Assembly: GCF_036240795.1 (NCBI RefSeq)
Contig: NZ_CP108454.1
Coordinates: 5,950,001 to 6,014,000 of the forward strand
Direction: 5' to 3'
Source: Streptomyces sp. NBC_01268
GTDB lineage: Bacteria > Actinomycetota > Actinomycetes > Streptomycetales > Streptomycetaceae
Length of the DNA: 64,000 bases
In this document: positions 25,557-34,073 of the stretch, piece after piece
Numbering within the stretch: the stretch's first letter is position 1
Layout of the letters: each line of letters begins with the position of its first letter
Notes under the pieces: model-generated
What the model was told of the DNA's origin: nothing
Database searches by the model: none
The model's input: only the letters and a program-made list of their open reading frames with translations
Position numbers and translations under genes: made by a program

Positions 25557-27736
25557 AGAACCTGCTCGGCGCCGCCACCGCCAAGGTGATGGCGGAGCAC
25601 ATGGACCTCCACACCGTGGGCGACCTGCTCCACCACTACCCCCGGCGGTACGCGGAGCGCGGCGAGCTGACCGCACTGGCCGACCTGCCCCTCGACGAGC
25701 ACGTCACCGTCGTCGCCCAGGTCGCCGACGCCCGCGTGCACACCTTCAACAAGGGCGGCCGCGGCAAGGGCCAGCGCCTTGAGGTCACCATCACCGACGG
25801 CAGCGGACGCATGCAGCTGGTCTTCTTCGGCCGCACCGTCCACTTCCACCAGAAGGAGCTGCTGCCCGGCCGACGCGCCATGTTCGCCGGCAAGGTCGGC
25901 CTGTTCAACCGCAGGCTCCAGCTCGCCCACCCCGAGTACAAGCTGCTCGACGCCGACAGCAGCACCGAGACCGTCAAGGCCTTCGCGAGCGAGCTGCTGC
26001 CCATCTACCCGGCCTGCAAGCAGCTGGAGTCCTGGACCATCGAGCAGTCCGTGGCCATCGCCCTGGACTCCATGGCCGCCACCGGCTGGGCCGGCCTCGT
26101 CGACCCGCTGCCGCCCGCCCTGCGCGAGGGCCGGGGCCTCACCGACCTGGCCGACGCCCTCGCCAAGGTCCACCGCCCGCACACCAAGGCCGACATCGCC
26201 GACGCCCGCGACCGCCTCAAGTGGGACGAGGCCTTCGTCCTCCAGGTCGCCCTCGCCCGCCGCCGCCACGCCGACACCCAGCTGCCGGCCGTCCCCCGCA
26301 GGCCCACCGAGGGCGGCCTGCTCGACGCCTTCGACGCCAAGCTGCCCTTCACCCTCACCGACGGCCAGCAGAAGGTGACCCGGGAGATCTTCGACGACCT
26401 CGCCACCGACCACCCCATGCACCGGCTCCTCCAGGGAGAGGTCGGCAGCGGGAAGACGATGGTCGCCCTGCGGGCGATGCTCGCCGTCGTCGACTCCGGG
26501 GGACAGGCCGCCATGCTGGCTCCCACCGAGGTCCTCGCCCAGCAGCACCACCGCTCGGTCACCGAGATGATGGGCGAGCTCGCCGAGGGCGGGATGCTCG
26601 GCGGGGCCGAGCACGCCACCAAGGTCGTGCTGCTCACCGGCTCGATGGGCGCCGCCGGACGGCGTCAGGCGCTGCTCGACCTGGTCACCGGCGAGGCCGG
26701 GATCGTCATCGGCACCCACGCCCTCATCGAGGACAAGGTGCAGTTCCACGACCTGGGCCTGGTCGTCGTCGACGAGCAGCACCGCTTCGGCGTGGAGCAG
26801 CGCGACGCCCTGCGCGGCAAGGGGAAGCAGCCCCCGCACCTGCTCGTGATGACCGCGACGCCGATCCCCCGGACGGTCGCCATGACCGTCTTCGGCGACC
26901 TGGAGACCTCCGTCCTCGACCAGCTGCCGGCCGGCCGGTCCCCGATCGCCAGCCACGTGGTGCCCGCCGCCGACAAGCCGCACTTCCTCGCCCGCGCCTG
27001 GGAGCGGGTCCGCGAGGAGGTGGAGGGCGGCCACCAGGCGTACGTGGTCTGCCCCCGGATCGGCGACGAGGAGGACCAGAAGCAGAAGCGGAAGGCGAGC
27101 CCCGCGGACGAGGCCGAGAAGCGCCCGCCGCTCGCCGTCCTGGAGGTGGCCGAGCAGCTGCGCACCGGGCCGCTCGCCGGTCTGCGCGTCGAGGTGCTGC
27201 ACGGCAGGATGCACCCCGACGACAAGGACGACGTCATGCGCCGCTTCGCCGCCGCCGAGGTGGACGTGCTGGTCGCCACCACCGTCATCGAGGTCGGCGT
27301 CAACGTGCCCAACGCCACCGCCATGGTGATCATGGACGCCGACCGCTTCGGCGTCTCCCAGCTCCACCAGCTCCGCGGCCGCGTCGGCCGGGGCTCCGCC
27401 GCCGGCCTGTGCCTGCTGGTCACCGAGATGCCCGAGGCCGCCCCGGCCCGGCAGCGGCTCGGCGCGGTCGCCTCCACCCTCGACGGCTTCGAGCTCTCCC
27501 GCATCGACCTCGAACAGCGCCGCGAGGGCGACGTCCTCGGCCAGGCCCAGTCCGGCGTGCGCTCCTCGCTGCGGATGCTCACCGTCATCGACGACGAGGA
27601 GGTCATCGCCGCGGCCCGCGAGGAGGCCACCGCCGTCGTCCTCGCCGACCCCGACCTCACCGCCCACCCCGAGCTGCGCACCGCCCTCGACGCGCTGCTC
27701 GACAAGGACCGGGAGGAGTACCTGGAGAAGGGCTGA
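25535..27736 (+). CDS. recG: ATP-dependent DNA helicase RecG
   Basis: A superfamily 2 helicase of 733 residues that remodels stalled forks and Holliday junctions. The N-terminal wedge domain contains the OB fold. The helicase core has Walker A GEVGSGKT (residues 301-308), VVDEQHRFG (DExH motif II), MTATPIPRT (motif III) and QLRGRVGRG (motif VI). I chose GTG 25535 because GGGAGG lies four bases before it and the protein then begins like other RecG. A near-copy of this start lies upstream in another frame. It is divergent from hsp90. rsmD follows on the same strand after 82 bases. Confidence 0.95.
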   Translation: MQLADPLKNLLGAATAKVMAEHMDLHTVGDLLHHYPRRYAERGELTALADLPLDEHVTVVAQVADARVHTFNKGGRGKGQRLEVTITDGSGRMQLVFFGRTVHFHQKELLPGRRAMFAGKVGLFNRRLQLAHPEYKLLDADSSTETVKAFASELLPIYPACKQLESWTIEQSVAIALDSMAATGWAGLVDPLPPALREGRGLTDLADALAKVHRPHTKADIADARDRLKWDEAFVLQVALARRRHADTQLPAVPRRPTEGGLLDAFDAKLPFTLTDGQQKVTREIFDDLATDHPMHRLLQGEVGSGKTMVALRAMLAVVDSGGQAAMLAPTEVLAQQHHRSVTEMMGELAEGGMLGGAEHATKVVLLTGSMGAAGRRQALLDLVTGEAGIVIGTHALIEDKVQFHDLGLVVVDEQHRFGVEQRDALRGKGKQPPHLLVMTATPIPRTVAMTVFGDLETSVLDQLPAGRSPIASHVVPAADKPHFLARAWERVREEVEGGHQAYVVCPRIGDEEDQKQKRKASPADEAEKRPPLAVLEVAEQLRTGPLAGLRVEVLHGRMHPDDKDDVMRRFAAAEVDVLVATTVIEVGVNVPNATAMVIMDADRFGVSQLHQLRGRVGRGSAAGLCLLVTEMPEAAPARQRLGAVASTLDGFELSRIDLEQRREGDVLGQAQSGVRSSLRMLTVIDDEEVIAAAREEATAVVLADPDLTAHPELRTALDALLDKDREEYLEKG

Positions 27737-27818
27737 GCGGTGCACGGGCGGCCCGCACCGGCTCCGTCCGCCATAAGCTGGAGCCCACGCAACGCCCTAT
27801 GGATGACGAGGACCCCAG

Positions 27819-28400
27819 ATGACCCGCGTGATCGCCGGCAGCGCCGGCGGACGCCGACTCGCCGTGCCGCCGGGCACCGGCACCCGCCCCACCTCCGACC
27901 GGGCGCGGGAAGGCCTCTTCTCCACCTGGGAGTCGTTCCACGGTCTGGAGGGGGCCAGAGTGGCCGACCTGTACGCGGGCTCCGGCGCCGTCGGCCTGGA
28001 GGCGCTCTCCCGCGGCGCCTCGCACGCCCTGCTGGTCGAGGCCGAGCCGCGCGCCGCGAAGACCGTCCGGGACAACATCCGCTCGCTCGCCCTGCCGGGA
28101 GCCGAGCTGCGCACCGGCAAAGCGGAGCAGATCGTGACGGGCCCGGCGCCCGCGGAACCGTACGACCTGGTCTTCCTCGACCCCCCGTACGCCGTCGCGG
28201 ACGCCGATCTTCGCGAGATCCTCCTCACAATGCGCTCGGGGGGCTGGATCGCCGAGGACGCCCTCGTCACCGTGGAGCGCAGCACCCGGGGCGGCGAGTT
28301 CGGCTGGCCGGACGGCTTCGCACCACTGCGGGCCCGTCGTTACGGCGAGGGAACGTTTTGGTACGGTCGCGCCGCCTCTACGTGCGAAGACGCACGATGA
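27819..28400 (+). CDS. rsmD: 16S rRNA (guanine966-N2)-methyltransferase
   Basis: A 193-residue SAM-dependent methyltransferase acting on 30S subunits. The N-terminal [19 protein letters not shown] and [13 protein letters not shown] are RsmD hallmarks. Motif I is [17 protein letters not shown] and the catalytic motif IV is LDPPY. The ATG at 27819 follows GACGAGGA. It is followed closely by coaD, a conserved pair in actinobacteria. Confidence 0.95.
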   Translation: MTRVIAGSAGGRRLAVPPGTGTRPTSDRAREGLFSTWESFHGLEGARVADLYAGSGAVGLEALSRGASHALLVEAEPRAAKTVRDNIRSLALPGAELRTGKAEQIVTGPAPAEPYDLVFLDPPYAVADADLREILLTMRSGGWIAEDALVTVERSTRGGEFGWPDGFAPLRARRYGEGTFWYGRAASTCEDAR

Positions 28401-28426
28401 CCGGACCGGAGAGCGAGGGACCCAAG

Positions 28427-28918
28427 TTGCGCCGCGCCGTCTGTCCGGGGTCATTCGACCCCATCACCAATGGACACCTCGACATCATCGCCCGCGCTTC
28501 CAAGCTGTACGACGTCGTGCACGTCGCGGTGATGATCAACCAGTCGAAGAAGGGCCTCTTCACCGTCGACGAGCGGATCGGACTGATCCGCGAGGTCACC
28601 GCCGACTTCGGCAACGTCGAGGTGGAGTCCTTCCACGGGCTGCTCGTCGACTTCTGCAAGCAGCGCGACATCCCCGCCATCGTCAAGGGGCTGCGGGCCG
28701 TCAGCGACTTCGACTACGAGCTCCAGATGGCACAGATGAACAACGGGCTCTCGGGCGTCGAGACCCTGTTCGTGCCGACCAACCCGACGTACAGCTTCCT
28801 GTCGTCCTCGCTGGTCAAGGAGGTCGCGGCCTGGGGCGGCGACGTCTCCCACCTGGTGCCCCCGGCGGTCCTCGGCCGGCTCACCGAGCGGCTCGCCGAG
28901 CAGCGCTCCGGGCAGTGA
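28427..28918 (+). CDS. coaD: Phosphopantetheine adenylyltransferase
   Basis: Makes dephospho-CoA from 4'-phosphopantetheine; 163 residues, close to the family norm. [20 protein letters not shown] carries the nucleotidyltransferase (T/H)xGH-type motif [23 protein letters not shown] and the C-terminal [19 protein letters not shown] are family signatures. I prefer TTG 28427 because GAGGGA lies six bases before it. An ATG at 28397, overlapping the rsmD stop, would add ten residues lacking in relatives and has no good ribosome site. Confidence 0.94.
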   Translation: MRRAVCPGSFDPITNGHLDIIARASKLYDVVHVAVMINQSKKGLFTVDERIGLIREVTADFGNVEVESFHGLLVDFCKQRDIPAIVKGLRAVSDFDYELQMAQMNNGLSGVETLFVPTNPTYSFLSSSLVKEVAAWGGDVSHLVPPAVLGRLTERLAEQRSGQ

Positions 28919-29027
28919 CCCGCGGCCACCGCCCCTGACGCTCCGTCACCAGGTCCCGGACGGGGCCCGACTGGCCTTACAGTCGTCCCGTCCGTCTCCA
29001 TCCAGCTGTAGAGAGTGGCGAGCCCCG

Positions 29028-30086
29028 GTGGACGTGCAGAAGAAGCTCGACGAGATCGTCACGACGGTCCAGAGCGCCCGGTCCATGCCCATGTCGGCGT
29101 CCTGCGTGGTCAACCGGGCCGAGCTGCTCGCCCTGCTCGAAGAGGTGCGCGAGGCCCTGCCCGGCTCGCTCGCCCAGGCGCGGGAGCTGATCGGCGGCCG
29201 GGAGCAGATGGTCGAGCAGGCCCGTCAGGAGGCCGAGCGGATCATCGAGGCCGCGCACGCCGAGCGCGGTTCGATCGTCTCCGACAGCCAGGTCGCCCGC
29301 CAGTCCCAGGGCGAGGCGGACCGCATCCTCACCGAGGCCCGCCGGGAGGCGGAGGAGATCCGCGCCGAGGCCGACGACTACGTCGACTCCAAGCTGGCCA
29401 ACTTCGAGGTCGTCCTCAACAAGACCATCGGCTCCGTCGACCGCGGCCGCGAGAAGCTGCTCGGCCGGGGCCCCGGCCTCGACGCGGACGGGTACGCCGA
29501 CGAGGACGCCCCCGAGTACAGCGCGGACCCGCAGACCCTGATCCACCGCGCCGACGCGTACGTGGACGCCAAGCTGGGCGCCTTCGAGGCCGTGCTCTCC
29601 AAGACCCTGGAGGCCGTGGGCCGCGGCCGGCAGAAGCTGCACGGCCGGATCGCCTCCGACGACCTCGCCGAGCACATGGCCGCCCAGGACGCCGCCGGCA
29701 CCGCCGTGCACACCAGCGACGCCGACTACCTGGCCGGCCTCGCGGAGCTGGCCGACCCCGAGCCCGTGCAGATCCCGCAGCAGCAGGTCCCGCCGCAGCC
29801 GCAGCACGACCCGTACGGGTACGCCGCCCAGCAGCAGGTCCCGCAGGCGCAGCCGGTCCCGGTGCAGCAGACCGACCCGTACGGGTACCAGCAGCAGGAC
29901 CCGTACGCGTACCAGCAGCCGCAGGGCGACCCGTACGGCTACGCCGCCCCGCAGCAGTACGGCTACGAGCAGCAGCCGGCCCAGCCCGCCCACCAGCCGC
30001 AGGCCGCCGCGCTCGACGAGACCAGCTTCTTCGACACGAGCATGATCGACCTGGAGCAGCTGCGCCGCTACGAGCAGGGGCACTGA
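29028..30086 (+). CDS. Coiled-coil protein with PYGY/Gln-rich low-complexity tail
   Basis: A 352-residue cytoplasmic protein. The first ~240 residues are heptad-rich and charged (QARQEAERIIEAAHAE, EADRILTEARREAEEIRAEA), like DivIVA or ATP-synthase b-type coils. A segment YVDSKLANFEVVLNKTI recurs as YVDAKLGAFEAVLSKTL, an internal duplication. The last ~100 residues are Gln/Pro/Tyr-rich with repeated DPYGY or DPYAY units. The C-terminus ends DLEQLRRYEQGH. The start is GTG 29028, or the in-frame GTG at 29034. The conserved place between coaD and the rpmF operon is usual in Streptomyces. A scaffold role in cell wall or division is possible but unproven. Confidence 0.85.
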   Translation: MDVQKKLDEIVTTVQSARSMPMSASCVVNRAELLALLEEVREALPGSLAQARELIGGREQMVEQARQEAERIIEAAHAERGSIVSDSQVARQSQGEADRILTEARREAEEIRAEADDYVDSKLANFEVVLNKTIGSVDRGREKLLGRGPGLDADGYADEDAPEYSADPQTLIHRADAYVDAKLGAFEAVLSKTLEAVGRGRQKLHGRIASDDLAEHMAAQDAAGTAVHTSDADYLAGLAELADPEPVQIPQQQVPPQPQHDPYGYAAQQQVPQAQPVPVQQTDPYGYQQQDPYAYQQPQGDPYGYAAPQQYGYEQQPAQPAHQPQAAALDETSFFDTSMIDLEQLRRYEQGH

Positions 30087-30104
30087 CCCGGGAGCCCACC
30101 CGGA

Positions 30105-30134
30105 TTGGGTCCTGGGCGAAGCGTCCAGTATCCT
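30105..30134 (+). promoter_or_regulatory. Putative promoter of the DUF177-rpmF-rnc operon
   Basis: TTGGGT (30105-30110) and TATCCT (30129-30134) are separated by 18 bases, about 60 bases before the DUF177 start. Confidence 0.5.
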
Positions 30135-30197
30135 GGCTCTTCGGTCGCGCGTATGCCCGCGATCCTTGCTGCCCACGGTCGGCAGCCCCCTCACGAT

Positions 30198-30875
30198 GTG
30201 AACGATCCGAAAGCAGGAAGAGCCCTGAGTACGCGCCTCGACCACCGCGACCCCCTCGTGTTCGACACGCACGAGCTGGGGCGGCGTCCTGGCGCCCTCC
30301 AGCGGATCTCCCGCACGATCGACGCCCCCAGGGACCTGGGTGTCGCGGGGGTCATCGGAGTGCCCGAGGGCGCACCGGTGGAGATCGAGCTCCGACTCGA
30401 GTCGGTCATGGAAGGGGTGCTCGTCACAGGCACCGCCCGTGCATCGGCCGAGGGGGAGTGCGTAAGGTGTCTGGAGTCCGTGGAGCTTGAGCTCGACGCC
30501 GACTTCCAGGAGATGTTCTCGTACCCCGACTCCGACGACCGGGGCCGCTCTAGGGCGGCCGCGGACGACGAAGCCGAGGCCGACGAGGACATGATCCCCC
30601 TCGAGGACGGCATGTTCGACCTCGAGCCGGTGCTGCGTGATGCGGTGGTGCTCGCACTGCCGATGCAGCCGGTGTGCCGGGAGGACTGTGAAGGTCTGTG
30701 TTCCACCTGTGGAATCAACCTGAACGAGAACCCGGACCACCACCACGACGCCGTCGACATTCGTTGGGCGGCACTGCAGGGACTCGCCGGTTCGCAGGGA
30801 ACCGATGAGAAGGACAACATGAGCGGCTCCTCTGACGGTGACGTCCGAAGCGCCGCCGAGAAGCAGGAGAAGTAG
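30198..30875 (+). CDS. DUF177 (YceD) protein, rRNA accumulation factor
   Basis: A 225-residue DUF177/YceD protein. The family is coupled to rpmF across bacteria and supports accumulation of 23S rRNA or large subunits. [19 protein letters not shown] opens the conserved region. GECVRCLE and [13 protein letters not shown] supply Cys pairs likely to bind zinc. [17 protein letters not shown] closes the domain, followed by an unusual acidic extension of about 28 residues. GTG 30198 is the only normal start codon near the expected N-terminus, though it adds several residues compared with relatives. rpmF starts two bases after the stop. Confidence 0.9.
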   Translation: MNDPKAGRALSTRLDHRDPLVFDTHELGRRPGALQRISRTIDAPRDLGVAGVIGVPEGAPVEIELRLESVMEGVLVTGTARASAEGECVRCLESVELELDADFQEMFSYPDSDDRGRSRAAADDEAEADEDMIPLEDGMFDLEPVLRDAVVLALPMQPVCREDCEGLCSTCGINLNENPDHHHDAVDIRWAALQGLAGSQGTDEKDNMSGSSDGDVRSAAEKQEK

Positions 30876-30877
30876 CC

Positions 30878-31051
30878 GTGGCTGTTCCGAAGCGGAAGAT
30901 GTCGCGCAGCAACACGCGCCACCGCCGGTCGCAGTGGAAGGCTGCGGTCCCCACCCTGGTTTCGTGTGAGCGTTGCCAGGAGCCGAAGCTGCAGCACATC
31001 GCGTGCCCGAGCTGCGGCACCTACAACAAGCGCCAGGTCATCTCGGTCTGA
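30878..31051 (+). CDS. rpmF: 50S ribosomal protein L32 (zinc-binding form)
   Basis: A 57-residue bL32. It begins [24 protein letters not shown] (Cys30, Cys33) and CPSC (Cys43, Cys46) form a zinc ribbon, so this is the zinc-containing version. The GTG at 30878 follows AGGAGAAG. It sits between DUF177 and rnc, an order conserved widely. Confidence 0.97.
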   Translation: MAVPKRKMSRSNTRHRRSQWKAAVPTLVSCERCQEPKLQHIACPSCGTYNKRQVISV

Positions 31052-31070
31052 GTGGCTGGTGAGAGGCACG

Positions 31071-31877
31071 ATGTCTGACCACGTCAACACAGCCTCGTCC
31101 CACACGCTTCTGGAAGGGCGGCTCGGGTATCAGCTCGAGTCCGCCCTTCTGGTGCGTGCGCTCACCCACCGTTCGTACGCGTACGAGAACGGCGGTCTGC
31201 CCACCAACGAGCGTCTCGAGTTCCTCGGGGACTCCGTGCTCGGCCTGGTGGTCACGGACACGCTCTATCGCACCCACCCCGACCTGCCCGAAGGCCAGCT
31301 GGCCAAGCTGCGGGCCGCGGTGGTCAACTCGCGTGCGCTGGCGGAAGTGGGCCGCGGCCTCGAACTGGGCTCCTTCATCCGGCTCGGCCGGGGTGAAGAG
31401 GGCACGGGCGGCCGGGACAAGGCCTCCATCCTCGCCGACACCCTCGAAGCGGTGATCGGCGCGGTCTATCTCGACCAGGGTCTCGACGCGGCGGGTGAGC
31501 TGGTGCACCGGCTCTTCGACCCGCTGATCGAGAAGTCCTCGAACCTCGGCGCAGGCCTGGACTGGAAGACCAGTCTCCAGGAGCTGACCGCGGCCGAGGG
31601 CCTGGGTGTGCCGGAGTACCTCGTCAGCGAGGAGGGTCCGGACCACGAGAAGATCTTCACTGCTGCTGCCCGCGTCGGTGGTGTCTCGTACGGCACCGGC
31701 ACCGGCCGCAGCAAGAAGGAAGCGGAACAGCAGGCGGCAGAGTCCGCGTGGCGCGCGATCCGCGCGGACGCGGACGAGCGCGCGGCGGCGGCGAAGGCCG
31801 CTGCCGAGACCGCTTCCGACAACGGTGGGGAAGAGGTCGCCGACCCCTCTTCCGCCGAGGGCCAGGCCCCGGCCTGA
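31071..31877 (+). CDS. rnc: Ribonuclease III
   Basis: Double-strand-specific endonuclease that processes rRNA precursors and, in Streptomyces, also affects antibiotic regulation (AbsB). 268 residues. The catalytic signature [13 protein letters not shown] contains Glu50 and Asp54. The second metal cluster is Asp123 and Glu126 in [13 protein letters not shown] dsRBD spans about residues 163-232. An Ala/Glu-rich tail follows. The ATG at 31071 follows GAGAGG. It is the last gene of the rpmF operon, before a terminator hairpin. Confidence 0.96.
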   Translation: MSDHVNTASSHTLLEGRLGYQLESALLVRALTHRSYAYENGGLPTNERLEFLGDSVLGLVVTDTLYRTHPDLPEGQLAKLRAAVVNSRALAEVGRGLELGSFIRLGRGEEGTGGRDKASILADTLEAVIGAVYLDQGLDAAGELVHRLFDPLIEKSSNLGAGLDWKTSLQELTAAEGLGVPEYLVSEEGPDHEKIFTAAARVGGVSYGTGTGRSKKEAEQQAAESAWRAIRADADERAAAAKAAAETASDNGGEEVADPSSAEGQAPA

Positions 31878-31890
31878 CCCGCTCGCTTCC

Positions 31891-31927
31891 CGAAGCCCCC
31901 GCCCCCTTCCCGGGGACGGGGGCTTCG
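31891..31927 (+). terminator. Terminator after rnc
   Basis: An 11-bp perfect stem (31891-31901 with 31917-31927) has an additional CCCC/GGGG pairing inside the loop. Confidence 0.75.
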
Positions 31928-31988
31928 TCGTGCCCGGGCGGTTGTAGGCTGCGGACATCACCCGCAGGAACCGTTCCGGAGGAGTCCC

Positions 31989-32849
31989 GTGCCCGAGTTG
32001 CCCGAGGTCGAGGTCGTACGACGCGGTCTTGAGCGGTGGGTCGCCGGACGGACGGTCGCCGAGGTCGAGGTCCTGCACCCCCGGGCCGTACGGCGCCATC
32101 CGGCGGGCGGCGCGGACTTCGCGGCCCGGCTGCGGGGAGAGCGGTTCGGCACCGCGCGGCGGCGGGGCAAGTACCTGTGGCTGCCGCTCGCCGACACCGA
32201 CGCCTCCGTGCTCGGTCACCTCGGCATGAGCGGGCAGCTGCTCGTGCAGCCCGAGGGCGCGGCGGACGAGAAGCACCTGCGGATCCGGGTGCGCTTCGCC
32301 GACGCCACCGGCACCGAGCTGCGCTTCGTCGACCAGCGGACCTTCGGCGGGCTCTCGCTGCACGACAACACGCCCGACGGGCTGCCGGACGTCATCGCGC
32401 ACATCGCGCGCGATCCGCTGGACCCGCTCTTCGACGACGCCGCCTTCCAGGCGGCGCTGCGGCTGCGGCGCACGACGGTCAAGCGCGCTCTGCTCGACCA
32501 GTCGCTGATCAGCGGCGTCGGCAACATCTACGCCGACGAGGCGCTGTGGCGCTCGAAGCTGCACTACGACCGGCCGACCGCCACCCTGACCCGGCCGCGT
32601 TCGGCCGAGCTCCTCGGGCACGTGCGGGACGTGATGAACGCGGCCCTCGCGGCCGGCGGCACCAGCTTCGACGCGCTGTACGTCAACGTGAACGGCGAGT
32701 CCGGTTACTTCGACCGGTCGCTCGACGCGTACGGGCGGGAGGGGGAGCCGTGTCACCGCTGCGGCACGCCGATGCGCCGGCGCGCGTGGATGAACCGGTC
32801 CAGCTACTTCTGCCCGCGCTGCCAGCGCCCGCCGCGCGTCACGGCCTGA
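31989..32849 (+). CDS. mutM: Formamidopyrimidine-DNA glycosylase
   Basis: Base-excision repair enzyme removing 8-oxoguanine and FaPy; 286 residues. The N-terminal PELPEVE supplies the catalytic Pro2 and Glu3. Lys61 in RRGKYLWL matches the conserved DNA-contacting Lys. [20 protein letters not shown] is the H2TH motif. The C-terminal zinc finger is CHRC followed by CPRC. The GTG at 31989 follows CCGGAGGAG. Confidence 0.96.
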   Translation: MPELPEVEVVRRGLERWVAGRTVAEVEVLHPRAVRRHPAGGADFAARLRGERFGTARRRGKYLWLPLADTDASVLGHLGMSGQLLVQPEGAADEKHLRIRVRFADATGTELRFVDQRTFGGLSLHDNTPDGLPDVIAHIARDPLDPLFDDAAFQAALRLRRTTVKRALLDQSLISGVGNIYADEALWRSKLHYDRPTATLTRPRSAELLGHVRDVMNAALAAGGTSFDALYVNVNGESGYFDRSLDAYGREGEPCHRCGTPMRRRAWMNRSSYFCPRCQRPPRVTA

Positions 32850-32873
32850 CCGGCCGGACCGACCGGGCGTCCC

Positions 32874-33266
32874 TCACGGCGCGACCGGCGCCGCGCGCTC
32901 CGCGTCGTAGGTCTCGCGGGCCACGAGCACCTGGTCCATCCGACCCTCGACCAGGTGGATGAGGCCCAGCAGCCGCTCGGCGACCTCCTGGCCCAGCGGG
33001 GTGAGCCGGTAGTCCACGCGCGGGGGGTTGGTGGGCTGCGCCTCGCGGTGCACCAGGCCGTCGCGCTCCAGCGCGTGCAGCGTCTGGGACAGCATCTTCT
33101 CGCTGACGCCGTCCACCCTGCGCCGCAGCTCGTTGAAGCGGAACGTGCCCTCGTGGAGCGCGCCCAGCGTCAGGCTGCCCCAGCGGCCGGTGACGTGCTC
33201 CAGCGTGCCGCGGGAGGGACAGGACTTGGCGAAGACATCGAAAGCGAGGTCCGGGTCGTCGGTCAT
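32874..33266 (-). CDS. HxlR-family transcriptional regulator
   Basis: A 130-residue winged-HTH protein of the HxlR (DUF24) family. GTLEHVTGRWGSLTLGALHEGTFRFNEL and GVSEKMLSQTLHALERDGLVHR form the DNA-binding domain. The single N-terminal Cys in KSCPSRG is in the place used for thiol sensing by redox-responsive family members. The start is ATG 33266, preceded by AGAGAG; another in-frame ATG lies four codons upstream. It is divergent from a flavodoxin-like gene, its probable target. Confidence 0.92.
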   Translation of the reverse strand: MTDDPDLAFDVFAKSCPSRGTLEHVTGRWGSLTLGALHEGTFRFNELRRRVDGVSEKMLSQTLHALERDGLVHREAQPTNPPRVDYRLTPLGQEVAERLLGLIHLVEGRMDQVLVARETYDAERAAPVAP

Positions 33267-33284
33267 GCTCTCTACCATACTCGC

Positions 33285-33316
33285 GCACAGCGCTGTGCAG
33301 AGGGATGCGCTGCATC
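33285..33316. promoter_or_regulatory. Candidate HxlR operators in the divergent promoter
   Basis: GCACAGCGCTGTGC (33285-33298) is a perfect 14-base palindrome. GATGC-GCT-GCATC (33304-33316) is a second dyad six bases later. Both lie between the regulator start and the flavodoxin start. Confidence 0.5.
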
Positions 33317-33398
33317 GAAGGTTGCGCTATCGAAAAGTTAGTGCTCTACTTCCTGTCGTCACCCCTTGCCGTCCTTCGCCCCGCCGAGGAGCTCTTCC

Positions 33399-33983
33399 AT
33401 GACCACGCCCGTCGTCTCCATCGCGTACCACTCCGGCTACGGCCACACCGCCGTCATCGCCGAGGCCGTCCGGAACGGGGCCGCCGACGCCGGCGCCACC
33501 GTCCACCTGATCAAGGTCGACGAGATCACCGACGCCCAGTGGGAGCTGCTCGACGCGTCCGACGCGATCGTCTTCGGCTCGCCGACCTACATGGGGACCG
33601 CCTCCGGCGCCTTCCACCAGTTCGCCGAGGCGAGCTCGAAGCGCTGGTTCGCCGACGCCTGGCTGGACAAGCTCGCGGCGGGCTTCACCAACTCCGCCTC
33701 GAAGAGCGGCGACAAGCTGCACACCCTGCAGTTCTTTCAGACCCTCGCCGGCCAGCACGGCATGACCTGGGTCAACCTGGGTCTGAAGCCCGGCTGGAAC
33801 AGCAGCACCGCCTCCGAGAACGACATCAACCGTCTCGGCTTCTTCTCCGGCGCCGCCGCCCAGACCCCCAGCGACCTGGGCCCCGAGGCCGTGCACAAGG
33901 CCGACGTCGCCACCGCCGAGCACCTCGGCCGCCGCGTCGCCGAGACCGCCCGCACGTTTGCGCTCGGCAAGGCCGCGGCCTGA
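33399..33983 (+). CDS. Flavodoxin-family NAD(P)H-dependent oxidoreductase (WrbA-like)
   Basis: A 194-residue FMN-binding flavodoxin-fold protein. The phosphate loop is YHSGYGHTAVIAEAV near residues 10-24. AIVFGSPTYMGTASGAFHQF is the isoalloxazine-contacting motif of the WrbA group. It probably reduces quinones or other electrophiles. I chose ATG 33399 because CGAGGAG lies upstream; a longer frame from 33366 has no conserved N-terminus. Divergence from an HxlR regulator suggests induction by electrophiles or oxidants. Confidence 0.92.
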   Translation: MTTPVVSIAYHSGYGHTAVIAEAVRNGAADAGATVHLIKVDEITDAQWELLDASDAIVFGSPTYMGTASGAFHQFAEASSKRWFADAWLDKLAAGFTNSASKSGDKLHTLQFFQTLAGQHGMTWVNLGLKPGWNSSTASENDINRLGFFSGAAAQTPSDLGPEAVHKADVATAEHLGRRVAETARTFALGKAAA

Positions 33984-34050
33984 CCCGCGCACCCATGCGA
34001 AAGGCCCCGTCACCACAGTGGTGACGGGGCCTTTCGCATGGGTGCGCGGG
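33984..34050. terminator. Very long perfect inverted repeat between flavodoxin and CAP genes
   Basis: Bases 33984-34014 pair perfectly with 34020-34050 (31 bp). A further A-T pair leaves a three-base loop. It begins immediately after the flavodoxin stop and ends 23 bases before the convergent gene's stop. It fits a bidirectional terminator but is roughly twice the usual stem length. Confidence 0.85.
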
Positions 34051-34073
34051 TGGGCGGGGACGGGGATCCGGGA

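Noticed and set aside
25268..27745. Upstream in-frame extension of hsp90 (to 1438 codons)
   Set aside because: The extension is antisense to recG and unlike any HSP90; the ATG at 25267 gives the correct N-terminus.
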